The notes: a model not told the origin generated them from the sequence alone. 64,000 nt of DNA from JANQIO01 sp965229625 (GCA_965229625.1 CBDDJJ010000002.1:682001-746000), one strand, 5' to 3'. Counted from the first letter of the stretch, positions 21,069 to 30,644 are shown. Made by a program: numbers and translations.

Positions 21069-23108
21069 TCAGGAATCCGAGGAGCTGGCCGGACCCGGCA
21101 AGGTCGCCAACTGCTGTGTCAGGAAAGTGCTGGTGGTCTGGAGCTGCGACAGCAGCGTGTCCAGAGCGGTGAACTGCGCTCGGTAGCGCGCTTCGATGGT
21201 TTCAAGTCGCAGTTCCAGCGCCTCGCGCTGGTCACTGACCTCGTCCACCTGGCGCCGCAGGCCGGCGCTGCGGTTCTCGATAAGCCCGTCGCTGACCAGA
21301 AATCCATCCAGTGCCCCGTCGAGCAGGTCAAACAGGCCGCGTCCGAAGCTGACGCTACCGAGCTCACCGCTGGCGCCGGCAGTGATTTCCAGTTGCAGGC
21401 CCGCCGCAGACGAACCTTCATCGGCGGTGAGCAGCTGGCCGTTACCGGTGGCGGGTTCACCGTTGATAGTACCGGCTACGTCAGTACCCGCCATACCGGC
21501 CCCCAGGCTCAAGCCCAGTTCGGCGGCGGTTTGCGTCCCCACCGAGGTAATCTCTACCGTGGATGACTCGCCATAGCTGGTGGAGGTGAGGGTCAGGCTA
21601 CTGGACAGAGCGGAATAGCTGACAGCGACACGCGCACTGATCGACTGGCTGACCGCCGCTGCGTTGATCTGGGCCTGCAACTCGGTGGCAAGGCTGTCAC
21701 CCGTGCTATAAGTACCCTGGGTGAGCGTAATGACGCCGAGATCTATACCATCCAGCTTGACGCCCAGCTTATCGTTGTCAGCATCGACGAGCAGGTCGTC
21801 GCCACCGAACGTGGGCAAGGCGCTCGCGCCCAGCAGTTGTCCCTGAGTCGCTGGCTGTGTGACATTGACGGCAAACTCGCCCACAGCCGTGTCCGCGCTG
21901 CTGCCGAGGTAGCGGACCTCGTTGCTGCTCGGCCGACCAACGGCTGAAAACAGCGCCGCAACGCCGTCACGGTCATTCTCAAGCGCGTCGCGCAGAGCCG
22001 CTTCATCCAGCGACAAGGTGCCATCAGCATTGGTGGTGATCCCAATCTGGGACAGGCGCTGTAGTTCGCCGGTAACGCCTGCGGGAACTCCGCGCAGAAT
22101 ACTCTTGATGCGATTCTCCACGGCATTAACCGTAAAATCGCCCTGCAGGATGCCGCCTTCTCCACTGTCCGCGTTGTAGCCCGCAAGGCCGGTGAACGTG
22201 CGCTGGAGTTCATTGAACTGATTGATGAAACCCAGTACACCCGACTCCACCGATGCCAGGTCTCGAACCACCTCCAGAGATACCGGCGCGGTAGTCACTT
22301 CCTTGAGGTCCAGCGTGACACCGTCGAGGACATCGCTCACGCGGTTCTCGGCACTGCTGATGGACAGACCATTGATGCTTAGCAGCGCGTCCTCAGCCGC
22401 GACAGTCTGCTCCAGGTTTGCAGCGCCGGCGTTAAACGCTAGCCGCGACAGCCCCAGCGTGTCACCGTCGTTGCCGTCATCGTCACTGACAGAAATCTCC
22501 AGGCTGTTCTCGGCACCGGTAAACTCGGAACTCAGCAGCAGGCGATAGCCACGGCCGTCGTTGACCACCGAGGCTCGCACCCCGGCATCCGCATCATTGA
22601 TCGCGTCGCTGATGCCTTGCAGCGTATTGTTGCTGGGATCGATCTCCAGGGTCAGGGCACCACGATTGGTGTTCTGGGTGAAACCCAGGTAGCTGCCACC
22701 GCCGTAGTCGGTAGTGCCAAATCTGATCGTCAGGCTGCCGGTGCCGATACCGGTCGTATCACGGTCGGCGAAACTACCACTCGCCAAAGACTGCCGGGTC
22801 GCCAGCCGATTTACTTCCAGGTCGTACGCTCCCGGCGCCGCGCTCGCTGTTGCACTGGCAAAAACCTTGCCTACATCACTGCTGTTGGCTTTGATGGCGT
22901 TGTAAAGACTGCTGTCACCCAGCGATTGCACCGCGCTTCGAAAGCTGGACAGCGCTGATTGCAATTGCCCGAAGCCGGACAGGGAAGCCTGCGCAGAGGC
23001 CTCCGCACGGTTCAGGCGCAATTCCGGCGCCTGACGCTCTGCGGCGACCAGCTGCGTCACCAATCCTTCGATGTCGAGTCCGGAACCCAGACCTGTCGCT
23101 GTGATCAT
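21069..23108 (-). CDS. fliD: Flagellar filament cap protein FliD (hook-associated protein 2)
   Basis: 679 residues, long for FliD. The N-terminal D0/D1 signature ITATGLGSGLDIEGLVTQLV and the C-terminal coiled coil (ENRSAGLRRQVDEVSDQREA, then ALDTLLSQLQTTSTFLTQQL) are typical. The variable middle (about 100-560) is rich in Ser, Ala and Gly. It caps the growing filament and promotes flagellin folding. First gene of an operon with fliS, a fliT-like gene and a PilZ-like gene. A candidate sigma-54 site lies ~125 bp upstream. Confidence 0.95.
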   Translation of the reverse strand: MITATGLGSGLDIEGLVTQLVAAERQAPELRLNRAEASAQASLSGFGQLQSALSSFRSAVQSLGDSSLYNAIKANSSDVGKVFASATASAAPGAYDLEVNRLATRQSLASGSFADRDTTGIGTGSLTIRFGTTDYGGGSYLGFTQNTNRGALTLEIDPSNNTLQGISDAINDADAGVRASVVNDGRGYRLLLSSEFTGAENSLEISVSDDDGNDGDTLGLSRLAFNAGAANLEQTVAAEDALLSINGLSISSAENRVSDVLDGVTLDLKEVTTAPVSLEVVRDLASVESGVLGFINQFNELQRTFTGLAGYNADSGEGGILQGDFTVNAVENRIKSILRGVPAGVTGELQRLSQIGITTNADGTLSLDEAALRDALENDRDGVAALFSAVGRPSSNEVRYLGSSADTAVGEFAVNVTQPATQGQLLGASALPTFGGDDLLVDADNDKLGVKLDGIDLGVITLTQGTYSTGDSLATELQAQINAAAVSQSISARVAVSYSALSSSLTLTSTSYGESSTVEITSVGTQTAAELGLSLGAGMAGTDVAGTINGEPATGNGQLLTADEGSSAAGLQLEITAGASGELGSVSFGRGLFDLLDGALDGFLVSDGLIENRSAGLRRQVDEVSDQREALELRLETIEARYRAQFTALDTLLSQLQTTSTFLTQQLATLPGPASSSDS

Positions 23109-23229
23109 GTTTGCTCCAGCAGTTGTTTTCCCGGGTGACTCATTGTCCGCGGCTGACTGTCAATGAATGGAGTCCCCACGCCGTCCAGCGGCAATGCGCC
23201 AGCGGCAGAAACTGTCGTACCGGAAACAA

Positions 23230-23245
23230 TGCAGTTTCCGTTCCA
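23230..23245 (-). promoter_or_regulatory. Candidate sigma-54 promoter of fliD
   Basis: Minus strand: TGGAACG, 4 bases, CTGCA. The consensus is TGGCACG-N4-TTGCW, so there are two mismatches; the fliK site has the same CTGCA -12 form. It lies ~120 bp before the fliD ATG. A 6-bp inverted repeat (GGAAAC/GTTTCC, 23222-23239) overlaps it. Confidence 0.4.
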
Positions 23246-23264
23246 ACTCTGGTTTTCCCGTTGG

Positions 23265-23657
23265 TCAGGCTTCGCCGTCGATCAGGATGCCACGGGTTTT
23301 CGGCTCAGGTGCCTCACTCAGCACCTTGGCAAGGGCCAGCACTTCCTCTGCAGGAATCTGGCGTATTACCTGCTCTGTTGACTGGTCCATGACCGTAATC
23401 ACCGTCCTGCCGGTCTGGTCATCGATATCGAACTTGAGCTCCCTCGAGACGTTCTGTACGAAGCTGGAAATCGCGTTGGTGGCTTCGATCACCGCCATCG
23501 ACCTGGCCGCATCGACTGCCTGCGGTGAAGCTTTGCCACCGGCGGTAGCGTCTTGCCGCTTGCCGTCGATATCCGCGACCTGCGGATCGCCGCTTGATCG
23601 CCCCACGGTCGTCAGTGTGGGCTGGCCGATCTGCTTCATGCCGTCAATCTTCGTCAT
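23265..23657 (-). CDS. flaG: FlaG family flagellar protein
   Basis: 130 residues, with a disordered N-terminus and a C-terminal FlaG domain: ATNAISSFVQNVSRELKFDI, DDQTGRTVITVMD, QVIRQIPAEEVLALAKVL. Proteins of this family affect filament length and are usually next to fliC or fliD, as here. GGAGG lies 7 bases before the ATG. A strong terminator separates it from fliC, and no own promoter is evident, so expression may come from readthrough or a weak unseen promoter. Confidence 0.93.
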   Translation of the reverse strand: MTKIDGMKQIGQPTLTTVGRSSGDPQVADIDGKRQDATAGGKASPQAVDAARSMAVIEATNAISSFVQNVSRELKFDIDDQTGRTVITVMDQSTEQVIRQIPAEEVLALAKVLSEAPEPKTRGILIDGEA

Positions 23658-23673
23658 GATGGATCCTCCCAGT

Positions 23674-23702
23674 AAAAAAGGTGTGGCCTTGCGGCCACAC
23701 CT
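23674..23702 (-). terminator. Rho-independent terminator of fliC
   Basis: Perfect 10-bp inverted repeat AGGTGTGGCC / GGCCACACCT around a 4-base loop, followed on the minus strand by six T. It lies 37 bases after the fliC stop and 17 bases before the flaG ATG. Confidence 0.93.
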
Positions 23703-23738
23703 GTCACTCCGTTTACTGCCTTTTCTTCAGAGTCGTGT

Positions 23739-25151
23739 TTACTGCAACAGTGCCAGTACGTTCTGCGGCAGGGCGTTTGCCTGGGCCAGCATGGAAGTAC
23801 CGGCCTGCTGCAGAATCTGGGCACGCGTCAGGTTAGCCGTCTCCATGGCGAAATCGGCATCCATGATGCGAGACCGGGCAGCAGACAGGTTTTCAGACGT
23901 GGTCTGCAGGCTGGTCACGACGGACTCAAAGCGATTCTGAACAGCACCCAGGGTAGCGCGGCTGCTATTGATCGTGGTCAGAGCCGCGTCAACCGCAGTA
24001 ATGGCTGCGTTGGCACCAGACACGTCGCTGATATCTACTGCACTCAGCGCAGTACCGGTGGCAGCAATAGCGATGCCCGTACCCAGGCCGGCGGCGTTGC
24101 CGGTGAAGTCCACCGTGCCGGTCACGCCGTTGGGCGCTACGTAGCTGACGTCGACAGTACCGCCGGTGGTTCCCGCAGCCAGACCGAAGTTGGCGGCAGT
24201 AGCACCCGTGGCGCCGGTAGCGTCAAAACCGCCAATGGTGATGTTGCGACCATCCGCGCTTGACAGCGTCAGGCCGGATCCCGTGTCAGTAGCGCGTACG
24301 CCGGTGACGGAAGACTGGGCATTGATGGCTTCCACTGCATTGGTGCGGTTGGTCGCCAGGTTGGTGGTGCTGGCAATGCTGATCGTCAAACCATTGATAT
24401 CCACTTCCACAGAGCCGGCAACACCTGTGCCGCTGCTCGCCGTAGTGACTGAAGCGGCGTTGGCACTGGCGCTCAGTCCCTGTACGCCGGAGGCGTTGAT
24501 CGCGTCAGAGATCGCCTTGGCATCCACCGCGATGGAGCCCAGGCTGACGCTGCCGCCGTCTACGTCAACACCGGCAGCACCCGCCGTGTCGCTGGCCGTA
24601 CCGATAGCCTGATTGCTGAGGCTGAAGCCCTGGAAGGTACCCAGGGAGGAGGTACGGGAGCTGGCGATACTGTCAATGCTGATGGTCTCACCCGTGTTGG
24701 CGCCTACCTGGAAGACCTGCGAGCTGAAGGTGCCATCCAGCAGCTTAACGCCGTTAAAGTTGGTCTGGGTGGCAACCCGGTCGATTTCAGCCACCAGCTG
24801 GCTGACTTCTTCCTGCAGGGCAGCCCGGTCAGATGCAGAGTTTGTGGCGTTCGCCGATTGAACTGACAGCTCGCGGATCCGCTGCAGGTTGTTGGTCACC
24901 TCACCCAGCGCGCCTTCGGCGGTCTGGGACAGTGAGATGCCATCGCTGGCGTTTCTGACTGCCTGGTTGAGGCCGCGGATCTGTGCGCTAAAGCGCTCAC
25001 TAATCGCGAGGCCTGCCGCATCGTCTTTGGCACTGTTGATTCGCAGGCCGGAAGACAGGCGCTGCAGAGAAGTCGTCAGTGAAGACTGCGACGCGTTCAG
25101 GTTGCGTTGTGCGGTCAGGGACGCAACATTCGTGTTGATAACTTGTGGCAT
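23739..25151 (-). CDS. fliC: Flagellin
   Basis: 470 residues. The conserved N-terminal D0/D1 is PQVINTNVASLTAQRNLN, LSSGLRINSAKDDAAGLAIS, and the C-terminal D1/D0 is RIMDADFAMETANLTRAQIL and QALPQNVLALLQ. The middle (about 180-380) is an Ala/Thr/Gly/Ser-rich variable domain exposed on the filament. Two ATGs lie at the start; the second (25151) is preferred because AGAGGA is correctly spaced for it. It is the only flagellin gene in the window. Predicted sigma-28 promoter at 25257-25283 and strong terminator downstream, so it is probably monocistronic. Confidence 0.97.
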   Translation of the reverse strand: MPQVINTNVASLTAQRNLNASQSSLTTSLQRLSSGLRINSAKDDAAGLAISERFSAQIRGLNQAVRNASDGISLSQTAEGALGEVTNNLQRIRELSVQSANATNSASDRAALQEEVSQLVAEIDRVATQTNFNGVKLLDGTFSSQVFQVGANTGETISIDSIASSRTSSLGTFQGFSLSNQAIGTASDTAGAAGVDVDGGSVSLGSIAVDAKAISDAINASGVQGLSASANAASVTTASSGTGVAGSVEVDINGLTISIASTTNLATNRTNAVEAINAQSSVTGVRATDTGSGLTLSSADGRNITIGGFDATGATGATAANFGLAAGTTGGTVDVSYVAPNGVTGTVDFTGNAAGLGTGIAIAATGTALSAVDISDVSGANAAITAVDAALTTINSSRATLGAVQNRFESVVTSLQTTSENLSAARSRIMDADFAMETANLTRAQILQQAGTSMLAQANALPQNVLALLQ

Positions 25152-25256
25152 AACCATTTCCTCTCGTTTTGATCCGCCACGTTCACCTGAACGTCCTAGC
25201 GGTCAACTGACTGATAAGTCGGTTTAGTCCAGCAGCTCCTGCTGCCTTCACCTACT

Positions 25257-25283
25257 GTTTCGGTCGTGGAGGAAAATCCTTTA
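25257..25283 (-). promoter_or_regulatory. Predicted sigma-28 (FliA) promoter of fliC
   Basis: Minus strand: TAAAGGAT, 11 bases, ACCGAAAC. The TAAAG core is perfect, the CCGA core is intact and spacing is exact. It gives a leader of about 100 bases before the fliC start at 25151. Confidence 0.75.
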
Positions 25284-25363
25284 GGAGAATTCGCCGCTAA
25301 ATGTGCAGTAAATCACTGTATTTACTGTAGTTGGGAAGCCCGGCAACGCGGAAGTTCCCCAAC

Positions 25364-26569
25364 TTACAGATAATTGAAGAGCGAAAGGCCTTGAACGCTG
25401 GCGTAGGTCTGCTGTGCCGCCTGCAGTGCCACCAGTTGGGTATTGAAGCGCGAAATCGCTTCGGCATAATCGAGGTCGCGCGCGTCCGACAACGCCACCT
25501 CCAGTTCAAAATCGAAGTCTTCATTAATGGAGCGTTGACTGTCGATGATGTTCATTCGCGAGCCTACCGATGCGCGCACTTGATTGATGTGCTGCAGTGC
25601 CTGGTCGAGCTCGTTGAGAGACCGGTTTATTGCGTTCTGTTGCTCAGCGGAGGATTGTGGTGTGCCTCGTGGCGTTTCCAGCGCCGTAGCCAGATCGCCT
25701 ACCACGTCAAAAATACTGCGCCTGGAAGATGGGGTGATCACCACGCTGTCACCGTCTGCAGGTGTACCCACAAAGTCCAGCTGTATGTTGGCAAACTGGA
25801 TGGCATCACCCTCTGCCCAGGTGCCGGTGGCGACAGTTGTCGGCGGGGTACCGGTAGTGACCGCGTAGCTGATCGGGTCTGCCGGCGTTGGCTGACTGAA
25901 GCTCAGGTTGTAATCCGCAGGCATGAAGTTGCTGCCCGCGCTGGCGCTATTGACGATCAGGCTGCCGGTATTACCGGGCGCCACATCCACGTCAATGACG
26001 CCATCACCGGAGGGTGAAGACAGGAATACGGCGGCGCCGCTGTCACGCACCGCGACGCGTGTACCCTCACCCACCTGGATTTCGCGCACCGCCTGATCAC
26101 CGCTATAGGTGACTGTGCCGGCGCCGATGGCGAAAGGCTTGCTGCTTACCTCACTGCCACCGAAGATGTACTCACCCGTGGCATCGCGAGTATTGGCCAG
26201 GCTGACCAACTCAACCAGTCGCTCACGCAACTCCACTGCAATCGCTGCGCGGCTGTCATCGGAATTGGTGGCATTGGCAGACTGCACCGCCAACTCCCTG
26301 GCGCGCTGCAGGATATTGTCGACGCTGTCCAGGGCAGCACTTTCCAGGCCGAGCTGGGTTTCTGCGGCATCAGCGTTGTCACGATACTGAGACAACACCG
26401 TGCGGTTGGTCTCGATGCTGGCAATCTGTACGGCGGAGCCGGGATCGTCCGAAGGCTTGAGCAGGCGCAGCCCGCTGCCCACCTGCTCCTGGCTTTGGTA
26501 CAAGCGAGCCTGCTGATCCAGCATGGTCTGTAGGGAGTTATTGAAGGCCTGTAGCGTTGAGATTCTCAA
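25364..26569 (-). CDS. flgL: Hook-filament junction protein FlgL (HAP3)
   Basis: 401 residues, flagellin-like at both ends. The N-terminus has NSLQTMLDQQARLYQSQEQV and GLRLLKPSDDPGSAVQIASI; the C-terminus has YAEAISRFNTQLVALQAAQQ and SVQGLSLFNYL. It joins the hook-side HAP1 to the filament. Starts 15 bases after the flgK stop and is the last gene of the flgB-flgL run. Confidence 0.96.
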   Translation of the reverse strand: MRISTLQAFNNSLQTMLDQQARLYQSQEQVGSGLRLLKPSDDPGSAVQIASIETNRTVLSQYRDNADAAETQLGLESAALDSVDNILQRARELAVQSANATNSDDSRAAIAVELRERLVELVSLANTRDATGEYIFGGSEVSSKPFAIGAGTVTYSGDQAVREIQVGEGTRVAVRDSGAAVFLSSPSGDGVIDVDVAPGNTGSLIVNSASAGSNFMPADYNLSFSQPTPADPISYAVTTGTPPTTVATGTWAEGDAIQFANIQLDFVGTPADGDSVVITPSSRRSIFDVVGDLATALETPRGTPQSSAEQQNAINRSLNELDQALQHINQVRASVGSRMNIIDSQRSINEDFDFELEVALSDARDLDYAEAISRFNTQLVALQAAQQTYASVQGLSLFNYL

Positions 26570-26584
26570 GGTGCAGCCCCTCTA

Positions 26585-28492
26585 CTAGCGTCGCGTTGCG
26601 TTCAGGAGGCTGTTAAACACCTGATCCGCGGTGGCGATGATCTGTGCCGCCGCCTGGTATTGTTGCTGGAATCGCAGCAGGTTCGCCGCCTCTTCATCGA
26701 GGTTCACGCCACTGATCGAGGACCGGGTTTCCTCCGCCTGGACCAGTAGCGCGGCCTCTACTTCAAGGCCTGCTTCAGCCTGCGCGGTGCGAGTTGCCAC
26801 TCCGGACAGCAGGCCGCTGTAGACATCCTGGAAACTGGCGGTGCCACCTTCGAGCCGTGACTGATCGCGCAGTGCGCCCAGCGCGAGTGCATTACTGTTG
26901 TCACCGGAGCCTGAACCGGTGTTGTTGATACTGATCACGTCCCCTGCCGCGGGCACGCCAGACAGCGTGAAACTGACCCCGGTGAGCCCCAGGGATACGC
27001 TGATGCCGTCAGCATCCGTCGCGGGGTCGTAAGCCACTGTGGTGGTGATCGCACCGGTGACATCGTATCCGGGCACCCCTGGACCCAGGGCATCGGGATT
27101 GAACGTCATCGTGACAGTGCCCGCCAGGGGCAGGTCAATCGTATCGGCAATTTCCGGAGCAGCGATCGCTGCGCTGCCGCTGTTACCGAGTGATGCCTCA
27201 GCGCGCAGCGGAGATGCCGCGGCTAGTGCTCGGGGATCAGACGCGATAGCCGCGAAACCCGCGGCACCGGCACGCCCGGGCCTGATCAAAAAGCTATCGT
27301 TGTTGGCAGGTACTCCGGCACTGACATCTACATTCAACCCGTCCATTTGCAGCGGCCCGGCGCCACTGATCGACTGCGAGTCTGAGAGGCGGGTCAGGGT
27401 CCAGTTGCCAGCGGCAAAGTCGAGCCGATAGCTGTCCGACTGCAGTTGGTCGGCGTCGACGATATTGACGGTCGGGGTCGCAGAGCCCGCGTTGAGCGTA
27501 TTGCCCGCCACGGGGATGCTGATCTGTGCCAGCAGGTCAGTGCCGAGGTTTCCATTGAGATCTGTGCCCAGCCGCTGCTGGGCGTTGAGGGTCTCGGTGA
27601 TGCCCAGCGACAGCAGGCCGAGCTCTTCAAGGGCAGGATCAAGCACCTCTGCGCGTACATCCAGCAGGCCGCGAAGCGCACCGCCGCTGATTTCTCCATT
27701 GATGCTGACCCCGCCGGGAACGCCGACATTCAGGCGTGATGCATCGTAGGGATCCGCCACCGCCGCCAGCTGCTCTGTGCGGCTGCCCACTACCAGCGCC
27801 TGTGCACCACCCACGAAGAGGTTGATAGCGCCATCGTCCTGTTCGGTCAGGGTCACGGACACCAGCCCGGACAGTTCCTGGATCAGGCCATCACGCTTGT
27901 CGAGAAGATCATTGGGCGTGCCTCCGCCCGCGGATGCCACCACGATACTGTCATTGAGCTTGGCGATGCCGCTGGCAAGACTGTTCACTTCGTCCACAGC
28001 CGCCTGGATGCGCGCGCTGATTTCGGAGTTCAGGTCATCGAAGCCCTGGAAAACACTGCCCTGTCGAGCGGCGAGGCTCTGCAGTTCAGCCAGCACCACC
28101 TCGCGCTCTGCGATACTGGTCGGGCTGTTGGCCATGTCCTGAATCGCGTTGAACACCGAGCCCAGTGCCTCATTGAGGGCAGCGCCACTGGTGCCCAGCA
28201 GGCGGTCCATGCGCAGACTCAGCTCGCTGTAGGCCTGATACCGACCAGAGCTGGTGCTGTAATTGAGCACTTCATTGCGGGCGAACTGGCTGTAACTCCG
28301 GCTGATGCCGGTCGCGGTGACACCGCTGCCGACAAAGCGACTGCCGGCCCCCTGCGCGGGCAGGGTGGCCAGGTCTACACGCTGCCGGCTGTAGCCTTCG
28401 GTGGCGGCATTGGCAATATTGTTGCCGGTGGTATCCAGCGTCAACTGCGCTGCGCGCAAAGCCGAGGCGCCGATACTCAATAGATCAGCCAT
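26585..28492 (-). CDS. flgK: Hook-associated protein FlgK (HAP1)
   Basis: 635 residues. The N-terminus has the rod/hook-family motif LRAAQLTLDTTGNNIANAAT followed by EGYSRQRVDL, and the C-terminus has SGVNLDEEAANLLRFQQQY and ATADQVFNSLLNA. It forms the first junction ring between hook and filament. Starts 19 bases after flgJ. Confidence 0.96.
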   Translation of the reverse strand: MADLLSIGASALRAAQLTLDTTGNNIANAATEGYSRQRVDLATLPAQGAGSRFVGSGVTATGISRSYSQFARNEVLNYSTSSGRYQAYSELSLRMDRLLGTSGAALNEALGSVFNAIQDMANSPTSIAEREVVLAELQSLAARQGSVFQGFDDLNSEISARIQAAVDEVNSLASGIAKLNDSIVVASAGGGTPNDLLDKRDGLIQELSGLVSVTLTEQDDGAINLFVGGAQALVVGSRTEQLAAVADPYDASRLNVGVPGGVSINGEISGGALRGLLDVRAEVLDPALEELGLLSLGITETLNAQQRLGTDLNGNLGTDLLAQISIPVAGNTLNAGSATPTVNIVDADQLQSDSYRLDFAAGNWTLTRLSDSQSISGAGPLQMDGLNVDVSAGVPANNDSFLIRPGRAGAAGFAAIASDPRALAAASPLRAEASLGNSGSAAIAAPEIADTIDLPLAGTVTMTFNPDALGPGVPGYDVTGAITTTVAYDPATDADGISVSLGLTGVSFTLSGVPAAGDVISINNTGSGSGDNSNALALGALRDQSRLEGGTASFQDVYSGLLSGVATRTAQAEAGLEVEAALLVQAEETRSSISGVNLDEEAANLLRFQQQYQAAAQIIATADQVFNSLLNATRR

Positions 28493-28511
28493 GGGAGCTC
28501 ATCCGCTGCAT

Positions 28512-28844
28512 CTAGTTATCCTCCTGACCTGACTTATCGACAGATTGCCCCTGAACTTGAGCCTCAATCATTTTGGCCAGCCCAAGCCCGCCCTGTCGGG
28601 AGATGTCGAGGGCGACCTGCTGGTCGTGCAACTCCTGGTACAAATCCATTCCGTTGCCTCCCATCAAGCCGCCTTCAGGTAGCGCGTCGCGCATCGACTT
28701 GAGCATCATTTGCACGAACAGCGCCTCGAACTGCTGCGCCGCTTCACCTGCCGATTCGGCCTTGTCTCCCCGCGCCTCGTTGCGCAGAGCAGCAATGCCG
28801 GCAAAATCCATCGGTGAAATGGCGGTGTTTTTCTCGATCGACAT
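28512..28844 (-). CDS. flgJ: Rod-cap protein FlgJ, short form without muramidase domain
   Basis: Only 110 residues, holding just the rod-binding domain: QFEALFVQMMLKSMRDALPE, GGNGMDLYQELHDQQVALDI, GGLGLAKMIE. Enteric and Pseudomonas FlgJ are ~300-400 residues and carry a C-terminal glucosaminidase that opens the peptidoglycan for the rod. That domain is absent here and flgK follows at once, so no frameshifted remnant exists. A separate lytic enzyme must serve the rod, or the wall is opened another way. Confidence 0.93.
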   Translation of the reverse strand: MSIEKNTAISPMDFAGIAALRNEARGDKAESAGEAAQQFEALFVQMMLKSMRDALPEGGLMGGNGMDLYQELHDQQVALDISRQGGLGLAKMIEAQVQGQSVDKSGQEDN

Positions 28845-28853
28845 GCCGACCTC

Positions 28854-29951
28854 CTAGATCACTATCAGTTCTGCACGAAGCGCCCCGACCTGCTTGAGGG
28901 CCTCGAGTATGGCCACCAGGTCACCCGGCGCGGCGCCGACATCATTGACGGCGCGCACCAGGTCATCCAGAGAAGCACCCGAGGAAAACAGGAACATGCC
29001 GTTGTTGTCTTCCTGAATCTGCACCGTGGAATCCTGGAGGATTGCCGTTTCACCGCGGCGCGCAAAAGCGCCGGGCTGGCTTGCCGTCACGTTTTCTGCG
29101 ACGGTCACCGTCAGGTTGCCGTGGGTGATTGCTGCAGGCGCAATTCGCACCTCGGCGCCAATCACCACCGTGCCGGTGCGCGAGTTGACGATCACCCTGG
29201 CCGCGGCGGCGCTCGGCTGCACCTGGACGTCCTGTAGAGCGGCCACAAACGGTACCCGAGCCCCCTCATCCAGCGGGGCACGAACTCGCACCGTGCTACC
29301 GTCAAGCGCCATCGCCGTGTCGGCGCCAAAGATGGTGTTGAGGGTATCTGTCATGTTGCGTGCGGTACCGAAATCCGGCGCATTGAGCTGCAACAGGATG
29401 TTCTCCATCGCTGCAAACGGGCTCGGCACTTCGCGCTCGACGGTAGCGCCATTGGGAATCCGACCTGCAGTGGGCACATTGACCACGACCGAGGAACCAT
29501 CAGCGCCCTGGGCACCGAAGCCACCCACGACCAGGTTGCCCTGGGCCATCGCATACACTTCACCGTCGGCGCCCCGCAGTGGCGTCATCAGCAGCGAACC
29601 GCCGCGCAGCCCCCTGGCGTTGCCAATCGAAGATACTGTCACATCAATGGTCTGGCCCGGCCGGGAAAACGGCGGCAGGCTGGCGTGCACCATTACAGCG
29701 GCCACGTTCTGAAGCTGCGGCTCAATTCCTGGAGGAATCGTCAGCCCCAGGTTGTTCAACATATTGCGGAGGCTCTGCACCGTGAACTGGGTCTGGGTCG
29801 TCTGGTCGCCACTACCGGGCAAACCCACGACCAGGCCATAACCCACCAGCTGGTTCTCGCGCACGCCGGCAATGCTGGCCAGGTCCTTGATACGCTCGGC
29901 AAAGGCGAACTGAGAGGACAGCAGCAGCGCCAGCAGGATAATCGGTTTCAT
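28854..29951 (-). CDS. flgI: Flagellar P-ring protein FlgI
   Basis: 365 residues with a Sec signal peptide (LLALLLSSQFAFA, cleaved near residue 18). Typical FlgI motifs follow: RIKDLASIAGVRENQLVGYG, LVVGLPGSGDQTTQTQFTVQ, and the C-terminus VRAVNDVGAAPGDLVAILEA. It assembles in the periplasm around the rod in the peptidoglycan layer and needs FlgA as chaperone. Confidence 0.97.
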   Translation of the reverse strand: MKPIILLALLLSSQFAFAERIKDLASIAGVRENQLVGYGLVVGLPGSGDQTTQTQFTVQSLRNMLNNLGLTIPPGIEPQLQNVAAVMVHASLPPFSRPGQTIDVTVSSIGNARGLRGGSLLMTPLRGADGEVYAMAQGNLVVGGFGAQGADGSSVVVNVPTAGRIPNGATVEREVPSPFAAMENILLQLNAPDFGTARNMTDTLNTIFGADTAMALDGSTVRVRAPLDEGARVPFVAALQDVQVQPSAAAARVIVNSRTGTVVIGAEVRIAPAAITHGNLTVTVAENVTASQPGAFARRGETAILQDSTVQIQEDNNGMFLFSSGASLDDLVRAVNDVGAAPGDLVAILEALKQVGALRAELIVI

Positions 29952-29961
29952 GTTGGACTCC

Positions 29962-30642
29962 CTAAAACGGCCAAACCGGGCTCATGAAGAAGCGCGACAT
30001 CCAGCCCACCGAATTGGCCTCGGCCACCGCGCCGTTGGCACCGTAGGAAATGCGCGCATCTGCCACCTTTGTCGAGGCGACCACGTTGAGCGATGAAACG
30101 TCCTGGGGGCGGACGATGCCCCGCAGCCGCACGTATTCGTCGCCCTGATTGATGCTGATCCACTTCTCTCCCTGGACCACCAGGTTGCCACCCGGCAGCA
30201 CATCCGTGACCACGACGGTGATGGAACCATCCAGGCTATTGCTCTGTCGGCTGGACCCTTCACCGCTGAAACTGCTGTCGGAATCCAGCGTGGCACTGAG
30301 CGTGCCAAAGGTTTCGCCGCCGACCTCGGGCACGCTGATGGCGTTGCTGTTGTTCTTGTCGATGGCCGTATCGGCAGACTTGCTGCCAGCAGTGGCTTCC
30401 TGCAGCTCCACAGTCAGAATGTCGCCGATCTGCCTGGCGATAACGTCCTGGAACAGGGCGAGCTGTCTGCCCGTCTGGAAGATGCGGCCGTCGGTGGGCT
30501 TCTCCTGCGCATACTTCAGATGGTAGGGCGCGACATAGGGCTCGGGTGGGCCGACCTGCGGCTGCGTTACGCAGCCGGTGACGAGCACAGCCATCAGCAA
30601 CATTAGCAAGGGGTGTTGTGAATAACGCATGGGAAAGCGCAC
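29962..30642 (-). CDS. flgH: Flagellar L-ring lipoprotein FlgH
   Basis: 226 residues. The lipobox LVTGC near residue 24 marks an outer-membrane lipoprotein. FlgH motifs include LFQDVIARQIGDILTVEL, GSITVVVTDVLPGGNLVVQG and VRLRGIVRPQDVSSLNVVAS. It forms the bushing in the outer membrane. The frame opens with GTG at 30642, 2 bases after flgG; an ATG at 30630 is an alternative start. Confidence 0.96.
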   Translation of the reverse strand: MRFPMRYSQHPLLMLLMAVLVTGCVTQPQVGPPEPYVAPYHLKYAQEKPTDGRIFQTGRQLALFQDVIARQIGDILTVELQEATAGSKSADTAIDKNNSNAISVPEVGGETFGTLSATLDSDSSFSGEGSSRQSNSLDGSITVVVTDVLPGGNLVVQGEKWISINQGDEYVRLRGIVRPQDVSSLNVVASTKVADARISYGANGAVAEANSVGWMSRFFMSPVWPF

Positions 30643-30644
30643 CG

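Noticed and set aside
23222..23239. GGAAAC/GTTTCC inverted repeat downstream of flaG as a terminator
   Set aside because: Only 6-bp stem and no T-run on the minus strand.
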